Translations under genes and position numbers: made by a program | Shown: piece by piece, positions 36,618-47,028 of the stretch | Numbering within the stretch: the first letter of the stretch is position 1 | How the letters are laid out: each line of letters opens with the position of its first letter | The notes under the pieces: model-generated | What the model was told of the DNA's origin: nothing | What the model saw: only the letters and a program-made list of their open reading frames with translations | Database searches by the model: none | Assembly (NCBI RefSeq): GCF_001571265.1 | Contig: NZ_BCTL01000016.1 | Span: 62,001-126,000, forward strand | Length of the DNA stretch: 64,000 nucleotides | From: Cedecea neteri NBRC 105707 = ATCC 33855 | GTDB lineage: Bacteria; Pseudomonadota; Gammaproteobacteria; Enterobacterales; Enterobacteriaceae | Direction: 5' to 3'

Positions 36618-38045
36618 ATGACCGCCATTCAGAAGTACAGCACCAAAGAGCGTGACCAGGACCGGGCACGTATTCTGCAAATTCTGTTGACCAACAAAGC
36701 CGTTGCCAGCGGTATTCTGGCCAAAGAACCTTTCGCTGAAACACAAAGCGCCGAGCAGGATATCGCCGAGATAGTGACGCTGGTAGGACGACTACCCGCG
36801 CCGGATCTCGCGGATGTCCTGGAGGCCTTGCCCACGGAAGAGCGTTTAGCGCTATGGAGCCTCGTCACCGAGGATCGACGCGGTAGTGTTTTGGTTGAGG
36901 CTTCAGAAACGGTCTGGGATGACCTGATTGAAGATATGAGCGATAAAGCACTGCTCAACGCGCTGCGTCCGCTGGATATAGACGATCAGATCTACCTGGC
37001 ACAATATCTTCCTCGCGATCTGGTCGGGCGTTTGCTGGCCACGCTGCCGCAGAACGAGCGTACGCAAGTTCGTCAGATCCTGCATTACGACAAGCACAGC
37101 GTCGGCGCGATCATGGATTTTGAAGTGATCACCGTGCGCCCTGATGTCACCCTTGCCGTGGTGCAGCGCTATCTTCGACTTCGCGGCAAAGTGCCGCAGA
37201 ACACCGATAAACTGTTTGTTACCAGCCGGGATAAAACGCTTTTGGGCGAGCTGGATCTCACCGCGATTTTGCTGCATGCGCCGCAAACGCCGGTGTTTAA
37301 AGTGATGGACGATAACCCCACCTGCTTCGCACCGGAAGATCATGATGAACAAGCTGCGCGTACCTTTGAACGTGATGACTTGATCAGTGCCGCAGTGATT
37401 GACAGTAGCGGTAAGCTGATGGGGCGCTTAACGGTCGATGAGATCGTTGACGTGGTGTATGAGGAAACCGACAACGATCTGCGCCGCATGGGCGGCCTGA
37501 GCACCGAAGAGGACGTATTCGCACCGGTCAGTAAGGCCGTGCGCACCCGCTGGGCATGGCTTGCCATTAACCTTTGTACGGCGTTTGTGGCCTCGCGCGT
37601 TATTGGATTATTTGAACATACGATTTCGCAACTGGTGGCTCTGGCATCGCTGATGCCGATAGTGGCGGGCATCGGCGGTAACACCGGTAACCAGACGATC
37701 ACCATGATTGTGCGTGCGCTGGCGCTGCAGCATATTCAGGCGGGTAACATCTCCTTCCTGATGCTGCGTGAGCTTGGCGTGGCGTTGATCAACGGACTGG
37801 TCTGGGGCGGAGTGATGGGGGGGATCACCTGGCTGCTGTATAACGACGCGGCGATGGGCGGGGTAATGACGCTGGCGATGATCCTGAATCTTCTGGTCGC
37901 GGCGCTGATGGGCGTAGTCATTCCGATGACGATGACCAAACTGGGTAAAGATCCTGCCGTTGGCTCAAGCGTGATGATCACCGCGATAACCGATACCGGC
38001 GGATTTTTTATCTTCCTTGGGCTGGCTACGCTGTTCCTGTTGTAA
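36618..38045 (+). CDS. mgtE: MgtE-type magnesium transporter
   Basis: Probable Mg2+ (or Mg2+/Co2+) channel-like transporter, 475 aa. It has the family architecture: an N-terminal superhelical MgtE_N domain (about 20-135), paired CBS domains (about 140-265) that sense Mg2+, and five C-terminal membrane segments (about 290-475). The conserved signature MPIVAGIGGNTGNQ in the pore region is present. E. coli K-12 has no MgtE; the gene sits where that genome has narP/ccm/nap/eco/mqo, between yojI and the proline tRNA. No Mg2+-riboswitch-like leader is evident in the 114 nt upstream. Confidence 0.93.
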   Translation: MTAIQKYSTKERDQDRARILQILLTNKAVASGILAKEPFAETQSAEQDIAEIVTLVGRLPAPDLADVLEALPTEERLALWSLVTEDRRGSVLVEASETVWDDLIEDMSDKALLNALRPLDIDDQIYLAQYLPRDLVGRLLATLPQNERTQVRQILHYDKHSVGAIMDFEVITVRPDVTLAVVQRYLRLRGKVPQNTDKLFVTSRDKTLLGELDLTAILLHAPQTPVFKVMDDNPTCFAPEDHDEQAARTFERDDLISAAVIDSSGKLMGRLTVDEIVDVVYEETDNDLRRMGGLSTEEDVFAPVSKAVRTRWAWLAINLCTAFVASRVIGLFEHTISQLVALASLMPIVAGIGGNTGNQTITMIVRALALQHIQAGNISFLMLRELGVALINGLVWGGVMGGITWLLYNDAAMGGVMTLAMILNLLVAALMGVVIPMTMTKLGKDPAVGSSVMITAITDTGGFFIFLGLATLFLL

Positions 38046-38055
38046 GAGCTCCCAC

Positions 38056-38080
38056 AAAGCCGCCCGCTCAGGCGGCTTTT
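38056..38080 (+). terminator. mgtE terminator
   Basis: AAAGCCGCC / GGCGGCTTTT stem with a CGCTCA loop, 11 nt past the stop. Confidence 0.88.
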
Positions 38081-38111
38081 CTATCGTCTTTCCAGGTAAA
38101 TTCCAGACACA

Positions 38112-38139
38112 AAAAAACCAGCCATAAAAGGCTGGTTTT
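38112..38139. terminator. tRNA-Pro terminator
   Basis: AAACCAGCC / GGCTGGTTT stem with an ATAAAA loop and flanking A-run and T-run. It serves the minus-strand tRNA and can also act for mgtE. Confidence 0.9.
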
Positions 38140-38150
38140 CAATGTTTATT

Positions 38151-38227
38151 TGGTCGGCACGAGAGGATTTGAACCTCCGACCCCCGACACCCCATGACGG
38201 TGCGCTACCAGGCTGCGCTACGTGCCG
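38151..38227 (-). tRNA. proL: tRNA-Pro, anticodon GGG
   Basis: 77 nt on the minus strand beginning CGGCACGTAGCGCAGCC and ending in encoded CCA. The acceptor stem CGGCACG/CGTGCCG, the GG of the D loop, anticodon loop with GGG, and T-arm GGTTCAAATCC are all present. It matches E. coli proL and lies upstream of yejM's 3' end, as in that genome. Confidence 0.97.
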
Positions 38228-38303
38228 ACGCAGAGGAATAATAGTACATTTTTCCGCGTTGATTGCAAGGGAACCCGAGGCTAACTGTCTTATAAGTAAA
38301 CAA

Positions 38304-40067
38304 TTAGTTGGCGATAAAGCGCTTCTCGTCGGTCAGCACCTGCAGCAGTAAATCAAGCTGCGGCTTGGTCTCATTGATCCGTTTACCCTGCAGATCGTAC
38401 ATTCGATAGTTGCCGTTGTTATTGAGCACCAGCGTCATCTCAGGCGTTGTCACGGCCAGGGTTTGATTGTCTGCCCCAATGACCCAATTATTACGACGCG
38501 TCGCGGCAAATAAATCCTCACCCTGGGAATACTCATTGGCCGCCGTTTTAACGTGCAGCAAACGCTGCATCAGGGTGGTCATCACATCCTGATGATCGGT
38601 GAGTTTGGTGATGGTCTGCGCCGGCGTTCCGGGCCAGTGAATCACTAGCGGAACCTGGATGCGCGCGCGTGACCAGGCAAAAGAGTCCCGCTGGTTACCG
38701 AGCGGAATACCGTGGCCTGCGGTGATAATCACCACTGTGTTTTGTAGTTTACCTGCCGCTTCCAGCGCATCAAGAACGCGTTTAATCTGCTCATCAACGT
38801 TACCGGCTGCGCGTGAATAGCGTTGTTCAAAGCCCTGTTGATTACCGTTGTCGTCGAGGCTGGTGCCGTTAAAGGCGACCCAGGAGAACCAGCGATTGTC
38901 CTCGGAAGCATACTGGTTAAGCCAGCTAATCCACTGTGCCGCCGTCTGGCTGTCGTTCTGGTTTTTGGCCGGGCGCAGTGAGAAATCAGAAAGCAGAGCC
39001 TGGCGGTACATCGCCGAGTTAAAGCCGTCGGACGCAAACAGGCCAAGCTGGTATCCCTGCTGATTAAGACCGGTAATCAGTGCGGCAGGCGTGCGGCTTG
39101 AAAGCACGCCGTCCATATAAGCCGGGGAGATGCCGTAGAACAGGCCGAAGATGCCGCTGTCGGTGTTATTCCCGGAGCTCATATGTTGAGTAAAGCGAAT
39201 ATTGTCGCGGGCAAATGCCTTCAGCGCCGGCATATCTTTACTCACGGTTCCTGCATTCAGCCCGTCAACGGTAATCAGCAGCACATTGTTTCCGAGACCC
39301 ATATCGCGGAATTGCAGATTACTCAGCGGATACTGGACCGACAGCGCTTCCGGGCTACCTTGCTCAACCAGCCTGCGCTGGTATTCCTGGGCATCCAGCA
39401 GACCGTGTTTTTCAAGGAAGCGACGCGCAGTCATTGGGTATGAGAGCGGCAGATTCGCTCGCTGCATAGTAATAGGGCGATAGAAGTTAGCATCCGCCCA
39501 GATGTACATCAGGTGGCTGCTAAAGAAAGAGATAAAGAACAGAATCACCAAAGGGCGCGCATATTGGCGACGACGCCCGAGGCTTCGCAGTTTTTGCCAG
39601 CTCCACGTCGCAAACAGCATCTCAATAAGCAAAATCACCGGCACACTAATAAACATTAGCTGCCAGTCGCGGGCCATCTCCCCCTGATCGGGGTTAATCA
39701 CCAGTTCCCAGACGGTGGGATTAAGGTGGAGGTGGAAACGCGTAAAAACTTCGCTGTCTATCAGCAGCAGCGTCATGCCCGCCGTCGCTAAGGCCGCACT
39801 GATGAAGCGCAGCAGGCGCTGCGACATGAGGATAAATGTCAGCGGAAATATAAGCAGTAAATAGGCAGAAAATACCAAAAAGCTGAAGTGCCCAACGACG
39901 CTCAGCCAGGAATAAATCCTGCCCGTCAGCGTCGTTGGCCAGTCGGCGATAAACAGATAGCGGCTACCCAGCAGCATGGCCAGCAGGATATTAAACAGGG
40001 CGAACCAGTGCCCCCAACTGACCATTTGGGAAACTTTTTCGCGGTAGCGCTGACGGTTAGTCACCAT
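38304..40067 (-). CDS. yejM: YejM (PbgA/LapC), LPS-synthesis regulatory membrane protein
   Basis: Essential inner-membrane protein that binds lipid A/cardiolipin and controls LpxC turnover through LapB and FtsH. It has 587 aa (E. coli 586). Five N-terminal membrane segments (about 20-190) are followed by a linker and a periplasmic alkaline-phosphatase/sulfatase-like domain (from about 245: NNVLLITVDGLNAGTV; ITAGHGIPLG). It lies 19 nt after yejL, with which it forms an operon. Confidence 0.95.
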   Translation of the reverse strand: MVTNRQRYREKVSQMVSWGHWFALFNILLAMLLGSRYLFIADWPTTLTGRIYSWLSVVGHFSFLVFSAYLLLIFPLTFILMSQRLLRFISAALATAGMTLLLIDSEVFTRFHLHLNPTVWELVINPDQGEMARDWQLMFISVPVILLIEMLFATWSWQKLRSLGRRRQYARPLVILFFISFFSSHLMYIWADANFYRPITMQRANLPLSYPMTARRFLEKHGLLDAQEYQRRLVEQGSPEALSVQYPLSNLQFRDMGLGNNVLLITVDGLNAGTVSKDMPALKAFARDNIRFTQHMSSGNNTDSGIFGLFYGISPAYMDGVLSSRTPAALITGLNQQGYQLGLFASDGFNSAMYRQALLSDFSLRPAKNQNDSQTAAQWISWLNQYASEDNRWFSWVAFNGTSLDDNGNQQGFEQRYSRAAGNVDEQIKRVLDALEAAGKLQNTVVIITAGHGIPLGNQRDSFAWSRARIQVPLVIHWPGTPAQTITKLTDHQDVMTTLMQRLLHVKTAANEYSQGEDLFAATRRNNWVIGADNQTLAVTTPEMTLVLNNNGNYRMYDLQGKRINETKPQLDLLLQVLTDEKRFIAN

Positions 40068-40086
40068 AACTTGTTACGATAGTTCC

Positions 40087-40314
40087 TTAGTGGGCTTTAT
40101 CTTCGCTCACCGAAGCTTGAAGCGCCTCAGCAAAGGAGCGAGCCAAAGGACGACGCTGAGCGGACGCCACGTCGGTGTTTATCAGATTGGTGACCATGTT
40201 TCCCAATACCATCAGGGAAAGATCGGTAGGCGCGTGGTGTTTTTCCAGCACGGCTGCCAGTTCGGTCAGCATCGCTTCAACTTGTTCGTCACTGTAGCGG
40301 GATGTTTGTGGCAT
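40087..40314 (-). CDS. yejL: YejL, DUF1414 protein
   Basis: Small conserved protein of unknown function, 75 aa, the same length as E. coli YejL. It is predicted to be helical and soluble. It sits directly upstream of yejM and divergent from yejK, the conserved arrangement in enterobacteria. Confidence 0.93.
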   Translation of the reverse strand: MPQTSRYSDEQVEAMLTELAAVLEKHHAPTDLSLMVLGNMVTNLINTDVASAQRRPLARSFAEALQASVSEDKAH

Positions 40315-40450
40315 AAATTCAAAATCATTCGTATTCGGGAAAGGGCATTATCTTACCGTAGCAGGGACGATTTTTCCGCTTTTTTATCACGACTTGCGTC
40401 CCGGTAGCGGCAGTGGTTGAATACCGCCCGGTCTTAAAGGAGAGTTTAAC

Positions 40451-41458
40451 ATGAGTCTGGATATCAACCAGATTGCCCTGCATCAATTGATTAAGCGCGA
40501 TGAGCAGACGCTGGACGTCGTGCTGCGCGACTCGCTGCTGGCAACTGACGGCGCCGTCGAAGAGATGATGGCGGAACTGCATCGCGTATATAGCGCTAAA
40601 AATAAAGCTTACGGCCTGTTCAGCGAAGAGAGCGAACTGGCCGAAGCGTTGCGTCTGCAGCGCAATGGCGACGAAGATTTTCTTGCCTTTACCCGTGCGG
40701 CGACCGGTCGTCTTCGCGATGAGCTGGCAAAATACCCGTTTGCCGACGGCGGTATCGTGCTGTTCTGCCACTATCGTTACCTGGCGGTAGAATATCTGCT
40801 GGTGGCGGTGTTGAACAATCTTAGCAGCATGCGCGTTAACGAAGAGCTGGATATCAGCGCGACCCACTATCTCGATATTAATCATGCGGATATTGTGGCG
40901 CGTATTGATTTGACCGAATGGGAAACCAATCCGGAATCTACCCGTTACCTGACCTTCCTGAAGGGCAGAGTGGGACGCAAAGTGGCCGATTTCTTTATGG
41001 ACTTCCTGGGCGCCAGCGAAGGGTTGAACGCCAAAGCGCAGAACAAAGGTCTGCTGCAGGCGCTGGACGACTTCACTAACGAAGCTCAGTTGGACAAAAA
41101 CGAACGCCAGGCCGCGCGCCAGCAGGTTTACGCTTACTGCAATGAGCAGCTTCAGGCGGGTGAGGAGATTGAACTTTCTTCTCTGGCCGATGAGCTGCCG
41201 TGGGCGGTAGACGATAAGAACTTCCAGCAGTTCACCGCCGAGAAAGGCTATGAACTGGAAGAGAGCTTCCCGGCCGATCGCGGTACGCTACGCCAGCTGA
41301 CGAAATACGCCGGTAGCGGCGGCGGGCTGACGATTAACTTCGATGCCATGCTGCTGGGAGAGCGTATTTTCTGGGATCCGGCAACCGACACCTTAACCAT
41401 TAAAGGGACGCCGCCGAACCTGCGCGACCAGCTCCAGCGCCGAACCTCAGGCAAATAA
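40451..41458 (+). CDS. yejK: YejK, nucleoid-associated protein
   Basis: Nucleoid-associated protein (NdpA/37-kDa family), 335 aa, the same as in E. coli. The N-terminal [19 protein letters not shown] is the family start, with AAGGAGAG upstream. It is reported to interact with topoisomerase IV and gyrase in E. coli. It is divergent from yejL-yejM. Confidence 0.95.
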   Translation: MSLDINQIALHQLIKRDEQTLDVVLRDSLLATDGAVEEMMAELHRVYSAKNKAYGLFSEESELAEALRLQRNGDEDFLAFTRAATGRLRDELAKYPFADGGIVLFCHYRYLAVEYLLVAVLNNLSSMRVNEELDISATHYLDINHADIVARIDLTEWETNPESTRYLTFLKGRVGRKVADFFMDFLGASEGLNAKAQNKGLLQALDDFTNEAQLDKNERQAARQQVYAYCNEQLQAGEEIELSSLADELPWAVDDKNFQQFTAEKGYELEESFPADRGTLRQLTKYAGSGGGLTINFDAMLLGERIFWDPATDTLTIKGTPPNLRDQLQRRTSGK

Positions 41459-41466
41459 CCAACCAA

Positions 41467-41492
41467 CACGGCCCGGGTTTTCAGCCGGGCCG
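41467..41492. terminator. Hairpin between yejK and the convergent dioxygenase-like gene
   Basis: ACGGCCCGG / CCGGGCCGT, a 9-bp perfect stem with an 8-nt loop in the 51-nt convergent gap. No long T-run is present on either strand. Confidence 0.65.
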
Positions 41493-41509
41493 TATCAAAA
41501 CGCTAACGA

Positions 41510-41965
41510 TTACGGCGACACCGTAGGGGCAGTATTCGGGATGTATTCTGGCTCCGGCCCTTCGCTTTCGGGCAGGCGCTGCAAATGGCGGATCTCAAGT
41601 TTTTGCCCCATCCAGACGGCGTGATCGGTATGATCGGCCCTGGGCTGCCCAGTGTTGGGATGCAGCAGCACGGTTAACCCGCAGCGGTTCAGCATCAGCC
41701 ACGGCGCAAATCGCGCATACTCCTCCGGCATAAAAGCGACCTGGTACATCGGCAGCGCATGAGGGCCAACGGGCACATCGTGCCAGCGCCCCAGCAGCAC
41801 TGAAAAACGCAGCGCTATCTCCGCCCGGATCCGCTCCGCAATTAGCCTTTGTTCAGGCGTCTCGAAATAGATATGGGCGTGGTAGCTTTGTATCGTCCTG
41901 ATAGCCTGGATATCCTTCTCTACGGCGGGCACCAGCGATGCACCCGCAGGGATTTTTTCAACCAT
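41510..41965 (-). CDS. DOPA 4,5-dioxygenase-like protein
   Basis: 151 aa, resembling the DOPA 4,5-dioxygenase family of small ring-cleavage-like proteins. Candidate metal-binding histidines are seen in YHAHIYF (His29, His31), GPHALPM (His69), LHPNTG (His102) and DHTDHAVWMG (His112, His115). Physiological substrates of bacterial members are mostly unknown. ATG 41965 (MVEKIPAG) has AAGAGA upstream; a longer frame to 42016 runs into the rplY terminator and is rejected. E. coli K-12 lacks this gene: there yejK and rplY are neighbours, so this is an accessory insertion. Confidence 0.8.
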   Translation of the reverse strand: MVEKIPAGASLVPAVEKDIQAIRTIQSYHAHIYFETPEQRLIAERIRAEIALRFSVLLGRWHDVPVGPHALPMYQVAFMPEEYARFAPWLMLNRCGLTVLLHPNTGQPRADHTDHAVWMGQKLEIRHLQRLPESEGPEPEYIPNTAPTVSP

Positions 41966-42017
41966 GGAATTTGTCTCTTTTAGCCAGGCGTGGCGTCGGA
42001 AATGCTTATATAACAAA

Positions 42018-42043
42018 AAACCCCGCCGAAGCGGGGTTTTTTT
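42018..42043. terminator. rplY terminator
   Basis: ACCCCGC / GCGGGGT stem with a CGAA tetraloop, A-run on one side and T-run on the other, efficient on the minus strand after rplY. Confidence 0.92.
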
Positions 42044-42059
42044 CGAACTAAACTCGCGA

Positions 42060-42344
42060 TTAAGCGCGAACGAAGTCGATGTGAGTCAGTTTTGGCTTGA
42101 ACGGGTGACGCTGAACAGCCTGAACTTTCACTTTTACTTCTTTACCGTCGATAGACAGGGTCAGAACTTCTTCGTAGAAACCAGGTTTAGCCTGCTGGTT
42201 CATTACGGAGTCGTGATCCAGTTCGATGGAAACAGGAGCTTCCGCGCCACCATAAACGATAGCTGGGAATTTGTTTGCTGCACGCAGGCGGCGGCTCGCA
42301 CCCTTGCCCTGCTCTTTACGTTCTACTGCATTGATAGTAAACAT
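42060..42344 (-). CDS. rplY: RplY, 50S ribosomal protein L25
   Basis: 5S rRNA-binding ribosomal protein L25, 94 aa, the same as in E. coli (short form without the CTC extension). It begins [21 protein letters not shown]. The longer frame to 42551 overlaps the divergent-neighbour radD end and is rejected. AAGAGAAAC lies upstream of the chosen start. Confidence 0.97.
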   Translation of the reverse strand: MFTINAVERKEQGKGASRRLRAANKFPAIVYGGAEAPVSIELDHDSVMNQQAKPGFYEEVLTLSIDGKEVKVKVQAVQRHPFKPKLTHIDFVRA

Positions 42345-42471
42345 TGAATGTTTCTCTTTAAATAAGCCTGCTACAGGCGACCCAGCAGCAGGTAAAGTTT
42401 TCTGCTTTGCGGATGCAAAAGCGGGCGGCATTATAGCCATATCTGACTCAGTCGGCAATGAAAAGTACCGG

Positions 42472-44232
42472 TTAGCCGCGTAATTCGTTGGCCCGGCGGA
42501 AGCGTCCCTGGTAGTCGAAAACCTTTTCACGCACGTTCCAGAACTGGCCATTTTTACGGGCTACCACAAAATCTGGATGGCGCAGCAGCGGCTGTTGAGC
42601 CACAACATCTGCAACGGTAATCCAGCGTAACGGCACGCCGGGCGCCCGCGAGTGTGGGCGGATAAACAGCTGTTCGAATGCCATACGCTGGGCCGGCGTA
42701 TGGAGGCGGAAACGCTCGCTAACGTCTGCGCCATCTTCGTCGTAATAGGTGATTTTTAGCCAATCGCCTTTAGCGTCTCCGCCGGACTGTAGCGTCATGC
42801 CGCTGCAGCGCAGCACCAGGGCATCTTTCAGCTTCAGCGCCGCTTTAAGCATATCGTCCGGGTCCACCAGAATGTGATCGCACTGATGGCAGCGGCGGGC
42901 GGCGATATCGTTTTCAGCATTGCAGTTAGGGCAATTTTTGAAGCGGAAGCGATAGTCGCACTGCTCGCGCAGGCCGTCATCGTCTTCAAACCAGCCCTGG
43001 CAGCGGCGGCCAAAGTGTTCAATCACCTTGCCGTCCGCCGTTGTTTTCCCCCAGAAAGTATTGGCAAAACCGCATGAAGGGCAAAAGACCTGCACCGGCA
43101 CGTTGTCGCTCTTCCCTTTGGTGCTACCCACTTCCGGCGTGAATAAGTCGTGCGGATTTCCGGCATAGTCGAGAATCAAGCAGTCTTTTTTCCCCGGAGA
43201 GAGGCGCAGGCCGCGGCCAACAATTTGTTGATAAAGGCTCACGGACTCGGTAGGGCGCAGAATGGCTATCAGGTCAACGTGCGGCGCGTCGAAGCCGGTG
43301 GTCAGTACCGCCACGTTCACCAAAAAGCGGAATTGTTGATTTTTAAAAGCCTCGATGAGCGTATCGCGGGCGGGGCCTGGCGTGTCGGCCGTAATCAGAG
43401 CCGCGTCGTTTACGGGCAGGAGGGCCGTTATCTCTTTCGCGTGTTCTACCGTGGCGGCAAAGATCATCACGCCGCGCCGGTCTGCGGTAAATTCAACGAT
43501 CTGGCTGATGATATGCGGCGTAATGCGTTTTTGTTGTTTCAGCTCGCGGTTCAGATCCGCTTCGCTAAACAGCCCGTTAGACTGTGCCTGCAGGCGGCTA
43601 AAATCGTACTGTACCACCGGCATATCCAGCCTTTCCGGCGGCGTCAGATAACCATGCTTAATCATATAGCGCAGCGGGAGCTCGTAAATGCAGTCGCGAA
43701 ACAGCGCTTTTTCATCGCCGCGAACCATGCCGTGATAATGAAACTGATAAATCCAGCCTTTACCGAGGCGGAAGGGGGTGGCGGTCAGCCCCAATAGCCG
43801 TAGCCTGGGATTGTTGCCGCGCAGATGCGCCAGAATTTGCTGATACTGACTTTCGTCGCTGTCGCCGATGCGGTGGCACTCATCGACAATCAGCAGGGAA
43901 AATTCCCCGTGAAAATGCTCGAGATTGCGGGCAACGGATTGAACGCTGCCAAATACTACTTTGCCCTGGCTTTCCTTGCGCTGCAGGCCCGCGGCGAAAA
44001 TATCCGCTTCCAGCCCGAGAGAGACATATTTCGCATGATTTTGCGCCACAAGCTCTTTCACATGGGCCAGCACCAACACGCGCCCGCGCGCCACTTTTGC
44101 AAGCTCCGCAATCACCAGGCTTTTGCCCGCGCCGGTGGGCAACACGATGACGGCAGGTTCAGAGTGCTTGCGGAAGTAGTTGAGGGTGGCATCCACCGCT
44201 TCTTGCTGGTAAGGACGAAGAGTAAAAGACAT
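42472..44232 (-). CDS. radD: RadD (YejH), DNA repair helicase-like ATPase
   Basis: Superfamily 2 ATPase involved in double-strand break repair with RecA. It has 586 aa, the same as in E. coli. Walker A LPTGAGKS has Lys37, the DEAH-like box reads VDECHR, and motif VI is [15 protein letters not shown] cysteine-rich zinc region (CPSCGF, then CPNCNAE and CHQCDH pairs) follows. The start at 44232 ([10 protein letters not shown]) matches the family; 10 extra residues of a longer frame have no support. Confidence 0.95.
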   Translation of the reverse strand: MSFTLRPYQQEAVDATLNYFRKHSEPAVIVLPTGAGKSLVIAELAKVARGRVLVLAHVKELVAQNHAKYVSLGLEADIFAAGLQRKESQGKVVFGSVQSVARNLEHFHGEFSLLIVDECHRIGDSDESQYQQILAHLRGNNPRLRLLGLTATPFRLGKGWIYQFHYHGMVRGDEKALFRDCIYELPLRYMIKHGYLTPPERLDMPVVQYDFSRLQAQSNGLFSEADLNRELKQQKRITPHIISQIVEFTADRRGVMIFAATVEHAKEITALLPVNDAALITADTPGPARDTLIEAFKNQQFRFLVNVAVLTTGFDAPHVDLIAILRPTESVSLYQQIVGRGLRLSPGKKDCLILDYAGNPHDLFTPEVGSTKGKSDNVPVQVFCPSCGFANTFWGKTTADGKVIEHFGRRCQGWFEDDDGLREQCDYRFRFKNCPNCNAENDIAARRCHQCDHILVDPDDMLKAALKLKDALVLRCSGMTLQSGGDAKGDWLKITYYDEDGADVSERFRLHTPAQRMAFEQLFIRPHSRAPGVPLRWITVADVVAQQPLLRHPDFVVARKNGQFWNVREKVFDYQGRFRRANELRG

Positions 44233-44430
44233 GGCCGGGCGGTTTTTCAACCTTGTTATCAAATGACTGCAACGATTATGCCATAAAGCACGGTTTTACC
44301 TTGAGAGAGTTTTTGATGTCGCTATACTGGCAAACTAATTATCAGGCAAACCAATTTCCACCTGAATGTGGGCTTCAGCCCCTGCCGCACGCTCGCTTGT
44401 CGGCACCTTCATGAAACAGGCAATACACTA

Positions 44431-45132
44431 ATGCGACTCGACAAATTTATCTCTCAGCAGCTCGGTATCAGCCGCGCTATTTCTGGCCGTGAAATCCGCG
44501 CTAACCGCGTCACCATTGACGGTGAAGTTGTGCGTGACGCCTCTTTTAAACTGCTGCCGGAACATCAGGTTGCGTTTGACGATAATCCTCTGGCTCAGCA
44601 GCATGGCCCTCGCTACTTCATGCTGAACAAGCCGCAGGGGTACGTCTGTTCTACCGACGATCCCGATCATCCGACGGTGCTTTACTTCCTCGATGAGCCG
44701 GTGGCGCACAAGCTGCACGCAGCGGGACGCCTTGATATCGACACTACCGGCCTGGTGCTGATGACGGACGACGGCCAGTGGTCGCACCGCATAACCTCTC
44801 CACGCCATCATTGCGAAAAAACCTATCTGGTTACGCTGGAATCACCGGTTGAAGAGGGCACGGCGGAGCACTTCGCCAAAGGCGTTCAACTGCATAATGA
44901 GAAAGATCTCACCAAACCTGCCGTGCTGGAGGTGATTACGCCGACGGAAGTGCGTCTGACCATCAGCGAAGGCCGCTATCATCAGGTAAAACGCATGTTT
45001 GCCGCAGTGGGTAATCATGTGGTTGGCCTGCACCGTGAGCGCATTGGTGACATCGCCCTGGATCCTGAACTGGCGCCAGGAGAGTACCGCCCGTTAACCG
45101 AACAGGAAATTGCCAGCGTTGGCATGCCCTAA
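44431..45132 (+). CDS. rsuA: RsuA, 16S rRNA pseudouridine-516 synthase
   Basis: Pseudouridine synthase acting on U516 of 16S rRNA. It has 233 aa (E. coli 231). The N-terminal S4 RNA-binding domain ([12 protein letters not shown]...ANRVTIDG) precedes the catalytic domain with Asp in [11 protein letters not shown]. The start is at 44431, as in E. coli; an in-frame start at 44368 lacks family support. It is divergent from radD and followed by bcr after 15 nt. Confidence 0.95.
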   Translation: MRLDKFISQQLGISRAISGREIRANRVTIDGEVVRDASFKLLPEHQVAFDDNPLAQQHGPRYFMLNKPQGYVCSTDDPDHPTVLYFLDEPVAHKLHAAGRLDIDTTGLVLMTDDGQWSHRITSPRHHCEKTYLVTLESPVEEGTAEHFAKGVQLHNEKDLTKPAVLEVITPTEVRLTISEGRYHQVKRMFAAVGNHVVGLHRERIGDIALDPELAPGEYRPLTEQEIASVGMP

Positions 45133-45147
45133 TCACCGGAGTCACTT

Positions 45148-46344
45148 TTGAGCCGTAAACAGAACTCTTCTGTCGGTATTATCGTTATCCTTGGCCTGCT
45201 GGCGATGCTTATGCCGCTGTCCATCGATATGTACTTACCGGCGCTGCCGATGATTGCCCAGGGCTTTAATGTCCCGGCGGGCAGCGCACAAATGACCCTC
45301 AGTACCTATATTTTGGGTTTTGCCATCGGGCAGATCTTCTACGGGCCGATGGCCGATAGCCTGGGACGTAAGCCGGTGGTGCTTGGCGGCACGCTGGTGT
45401 TCGCGCTGGCAGCAATCGCCTGTGCGTTTTCCCAGACCATCGAACAGCTCATTTGGATGCGTTTTCTGCACGGCCTTGCGGCGGCTGCGGCGAGCGTAGT
45501 GATCAACGCCCTGATGCGTGATATCTACCCGAAAGAAGAGTTCTCCCGGATGATGTCTTTCGTGATGTTGATAACGACCATTGCGCCGCTGGTGGCGCCA
45601 ATGATCGGTGGGGCAGTGTTGGTGTGGTATAGCTGGCACACGATCTTCTGGATTCTGGCCGCCGCTGCGCTGCTCGCATCTGCAATGATTTTCTTCTTTA
45701 TTCACGAAACCCTTGCGCCTGAAATGCGTCAGAAATTTAACTTGCGCACCACGGCCGGTAATTTCGCCACGCTGTTCCGCCATAAGCGGGTGCTGAGTTA
45801 TATGCTGGCCAGTGGCTTCAGCTTTGCCGGGATGTTCTCATTCCTCAGCGCCGGGCCGTTCGTTTACATCGAATTAAACCATGTTTCGCCGCAGCACTTT
45901 GGTTACTACTTTGCGCTGAACGTCGTGTTCCTGTTCTTCATGACCATGATCAACAGCCGCTTTGTGCGCCGGGTTGGGGCCATCAACATGTTCAGGGCCG
46001 GGCTGTACATTCAGTTTGCGATGGCGGTGTGGCTAGTGGTCAGCAGCCAGCTGGACTTCGGTTTCTGGGCGATGGTGCTTGGCGTGGCGGTGTTTATCAG
46101 CTGCGTGTCGCTGGTGTCATCCAATGCGATGGCGGTCATTTTGGATGAGTTCCCGCATATGGCGGGGACGGCATCTTCACTGGCCGGGACATTCCGCTTT
46201 GGCATCGGGGCGTTAACCGGGGCGCTTCTCTCGGTGGCGACCTTCAACACGGCCTGGCCGATGATCTGGTCCATTGCCATTTGTGCGACAGCCTCCGTGC
46301 TGTTCTACTTTTACGCCAGTAAAACCCGCCACACGAAAGCCTGA
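45148..46344 (+). CDS. bcr: Bcr, MFS drug/dipeptide efflux transporter (TTG start)
   Basis: Inner-membrane DHA1-family exporter for bicyclomycin, sulfonamides and cysteine-containing dipeptides in E. coli. It has 398 aa (E. coli 396), 12 predicted membrane segments and an MFS loop motif [13 protein letters not shown]. The start codon is TTG with CGGAG 6 nt upstream, and the residues after it align with the E. coli N-terminus. It is probably cotranscribed with rsuA. Confidence 0.93.
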   Translation: MSRKQNSSVGIIVILGLLAMLMPLSIDMYLPALPMIAQGFNVPAGSAQMTLSTYILGFAIGQIFYGPMADSLGRKPVVLGGTLVFALAAIACAFSQTIEQLIWMRFLHGLAAAAASVVINALMRDIYPKEEFSRMMSFVMLITTIAPLVAPMIGGAVLVWYSWHTIFWILAAAALLASAMIFFFIHETLAPEMRQKFNLRTTAGNFATLFRHKRVLSYMLASGFSFAGMFSFLSAGPFVYIELNHVSPQHFGYYFALNVVFLFFMTMINSRFVRRVGAINMFRAGLYIQFAMAVWLVVSSQLDFGFWAMVLGVAVFISCVSLVSSNAMAVILDEFPHMAGTASSLAGTFRFGIGALTGALLSVATFNTAWPMIWSIAICATASVLFYFYASKTRHTKA

Positions 46345-46350
46345 AAATCG

Positions 46351-46377
46351 ACGGGCGTTTTGTTCAAAAACGCCCGT
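46351..46377 (+). terminator. bcr terminator
   Basis: ACGGGCGTTTT / AAAAACGCCCGT stem with a GTTC tetraloop, 7 nt after the stop. Confidence 0.88.
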
Positions 46378-46674
46378 TTCCTCCCTGATAATTCCCACAA
46401 CGTATGTGCAAGTACAGGATATATGTTTCGCATATGTAAAAGGCTCAACTGTAAAAAGTCACAACTTTGTAGTTAAAAAGGTTGAGTTAGATCTCAGAAA
46501 GCGATACATATAGCGCCGAAACGCGTGCCATAGCACAAAAATAAAGCGTTAGTTTTGAAATCTATACATTGGATGTGAGCCGTTTTTATGCTCGTTTAAA
46601 CGCAATTTATCAACATTGTGTTAACCTTTGTGTAAAGAGTTTGAGATAAATTGCCGATTGGAACTTCCGGGGAA
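46378..46674 (+). other. AT-rich region upstream of yejG
   Basis: About 300 nt without a gene. It contains the palindrome-like ATATGTTTCGCATATG (about 46421-46436) and several T-rich tracts, but I recognise no operator or RNA. The yejG promoter is presumably in its right half. Confidence 0.55.
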
Positions 46675-47025
46675 ATGAAATTGAACACCATACAACTGTC
46701 CATCGTGCATCGTTTGCCGCAGAGCTATCGCTGGTTGACGGGTTTTGCAGGCTCCAGAGTTGAACCGATTCCGCAAAATGCACAGCATGACGACGATTGC
46801 CTGATTGGCCTTAAGCTGCTTAGCCCGGATGGGGAAAAAGCGTGGCCGATCATGGATACGCTCAGCCAGGCGTTAAGCGACATAGAAGTGGACAGCTCGG
46901 TCGTGGAGTGTGAAGGTGAGCCGTGCCTGTTTGTTAACCTGCAGGACGAGCTGGCCGCGACCTGTCGCCTGAAAAACGTGGGCGTCGCCATCGCCGAATC
47001 TTTTTCCAGCCATAACCCTTTCTGA
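46675..47025 (+). CDS. yejG: YejG family protein
   Basis: Conserved enterobacterial protein of unknown function, 116 aa (E. coli 114). The core [12 protein letters not shown]...GFAGS and the C-terminal [20 protein letters not shown] region match YejG. ATG 46675 is preferred over an upstream TTG at 46651. It is convergent with yejF with a 3-nt gap and no terminator between them. Confidence 0.9.
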   Translation: MKLNTIQLSIVHRLPQSYRWLTGFAGSRVEPIPQNAQHDDDCLIGLKLLSPDGEKAWPIMDTLSQALSDIEVDSSVVECEGEPCLFVNLQDELAATCRLKNVGVAIAESFSSHNPF

Positions 47026-47028
47026 ATT

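Noticed and set aside
46274..46513. A 79-codon frame over the bcr 3' end and terminator
   Set aside because: It crosses a strong terminator and has no ribosome site.
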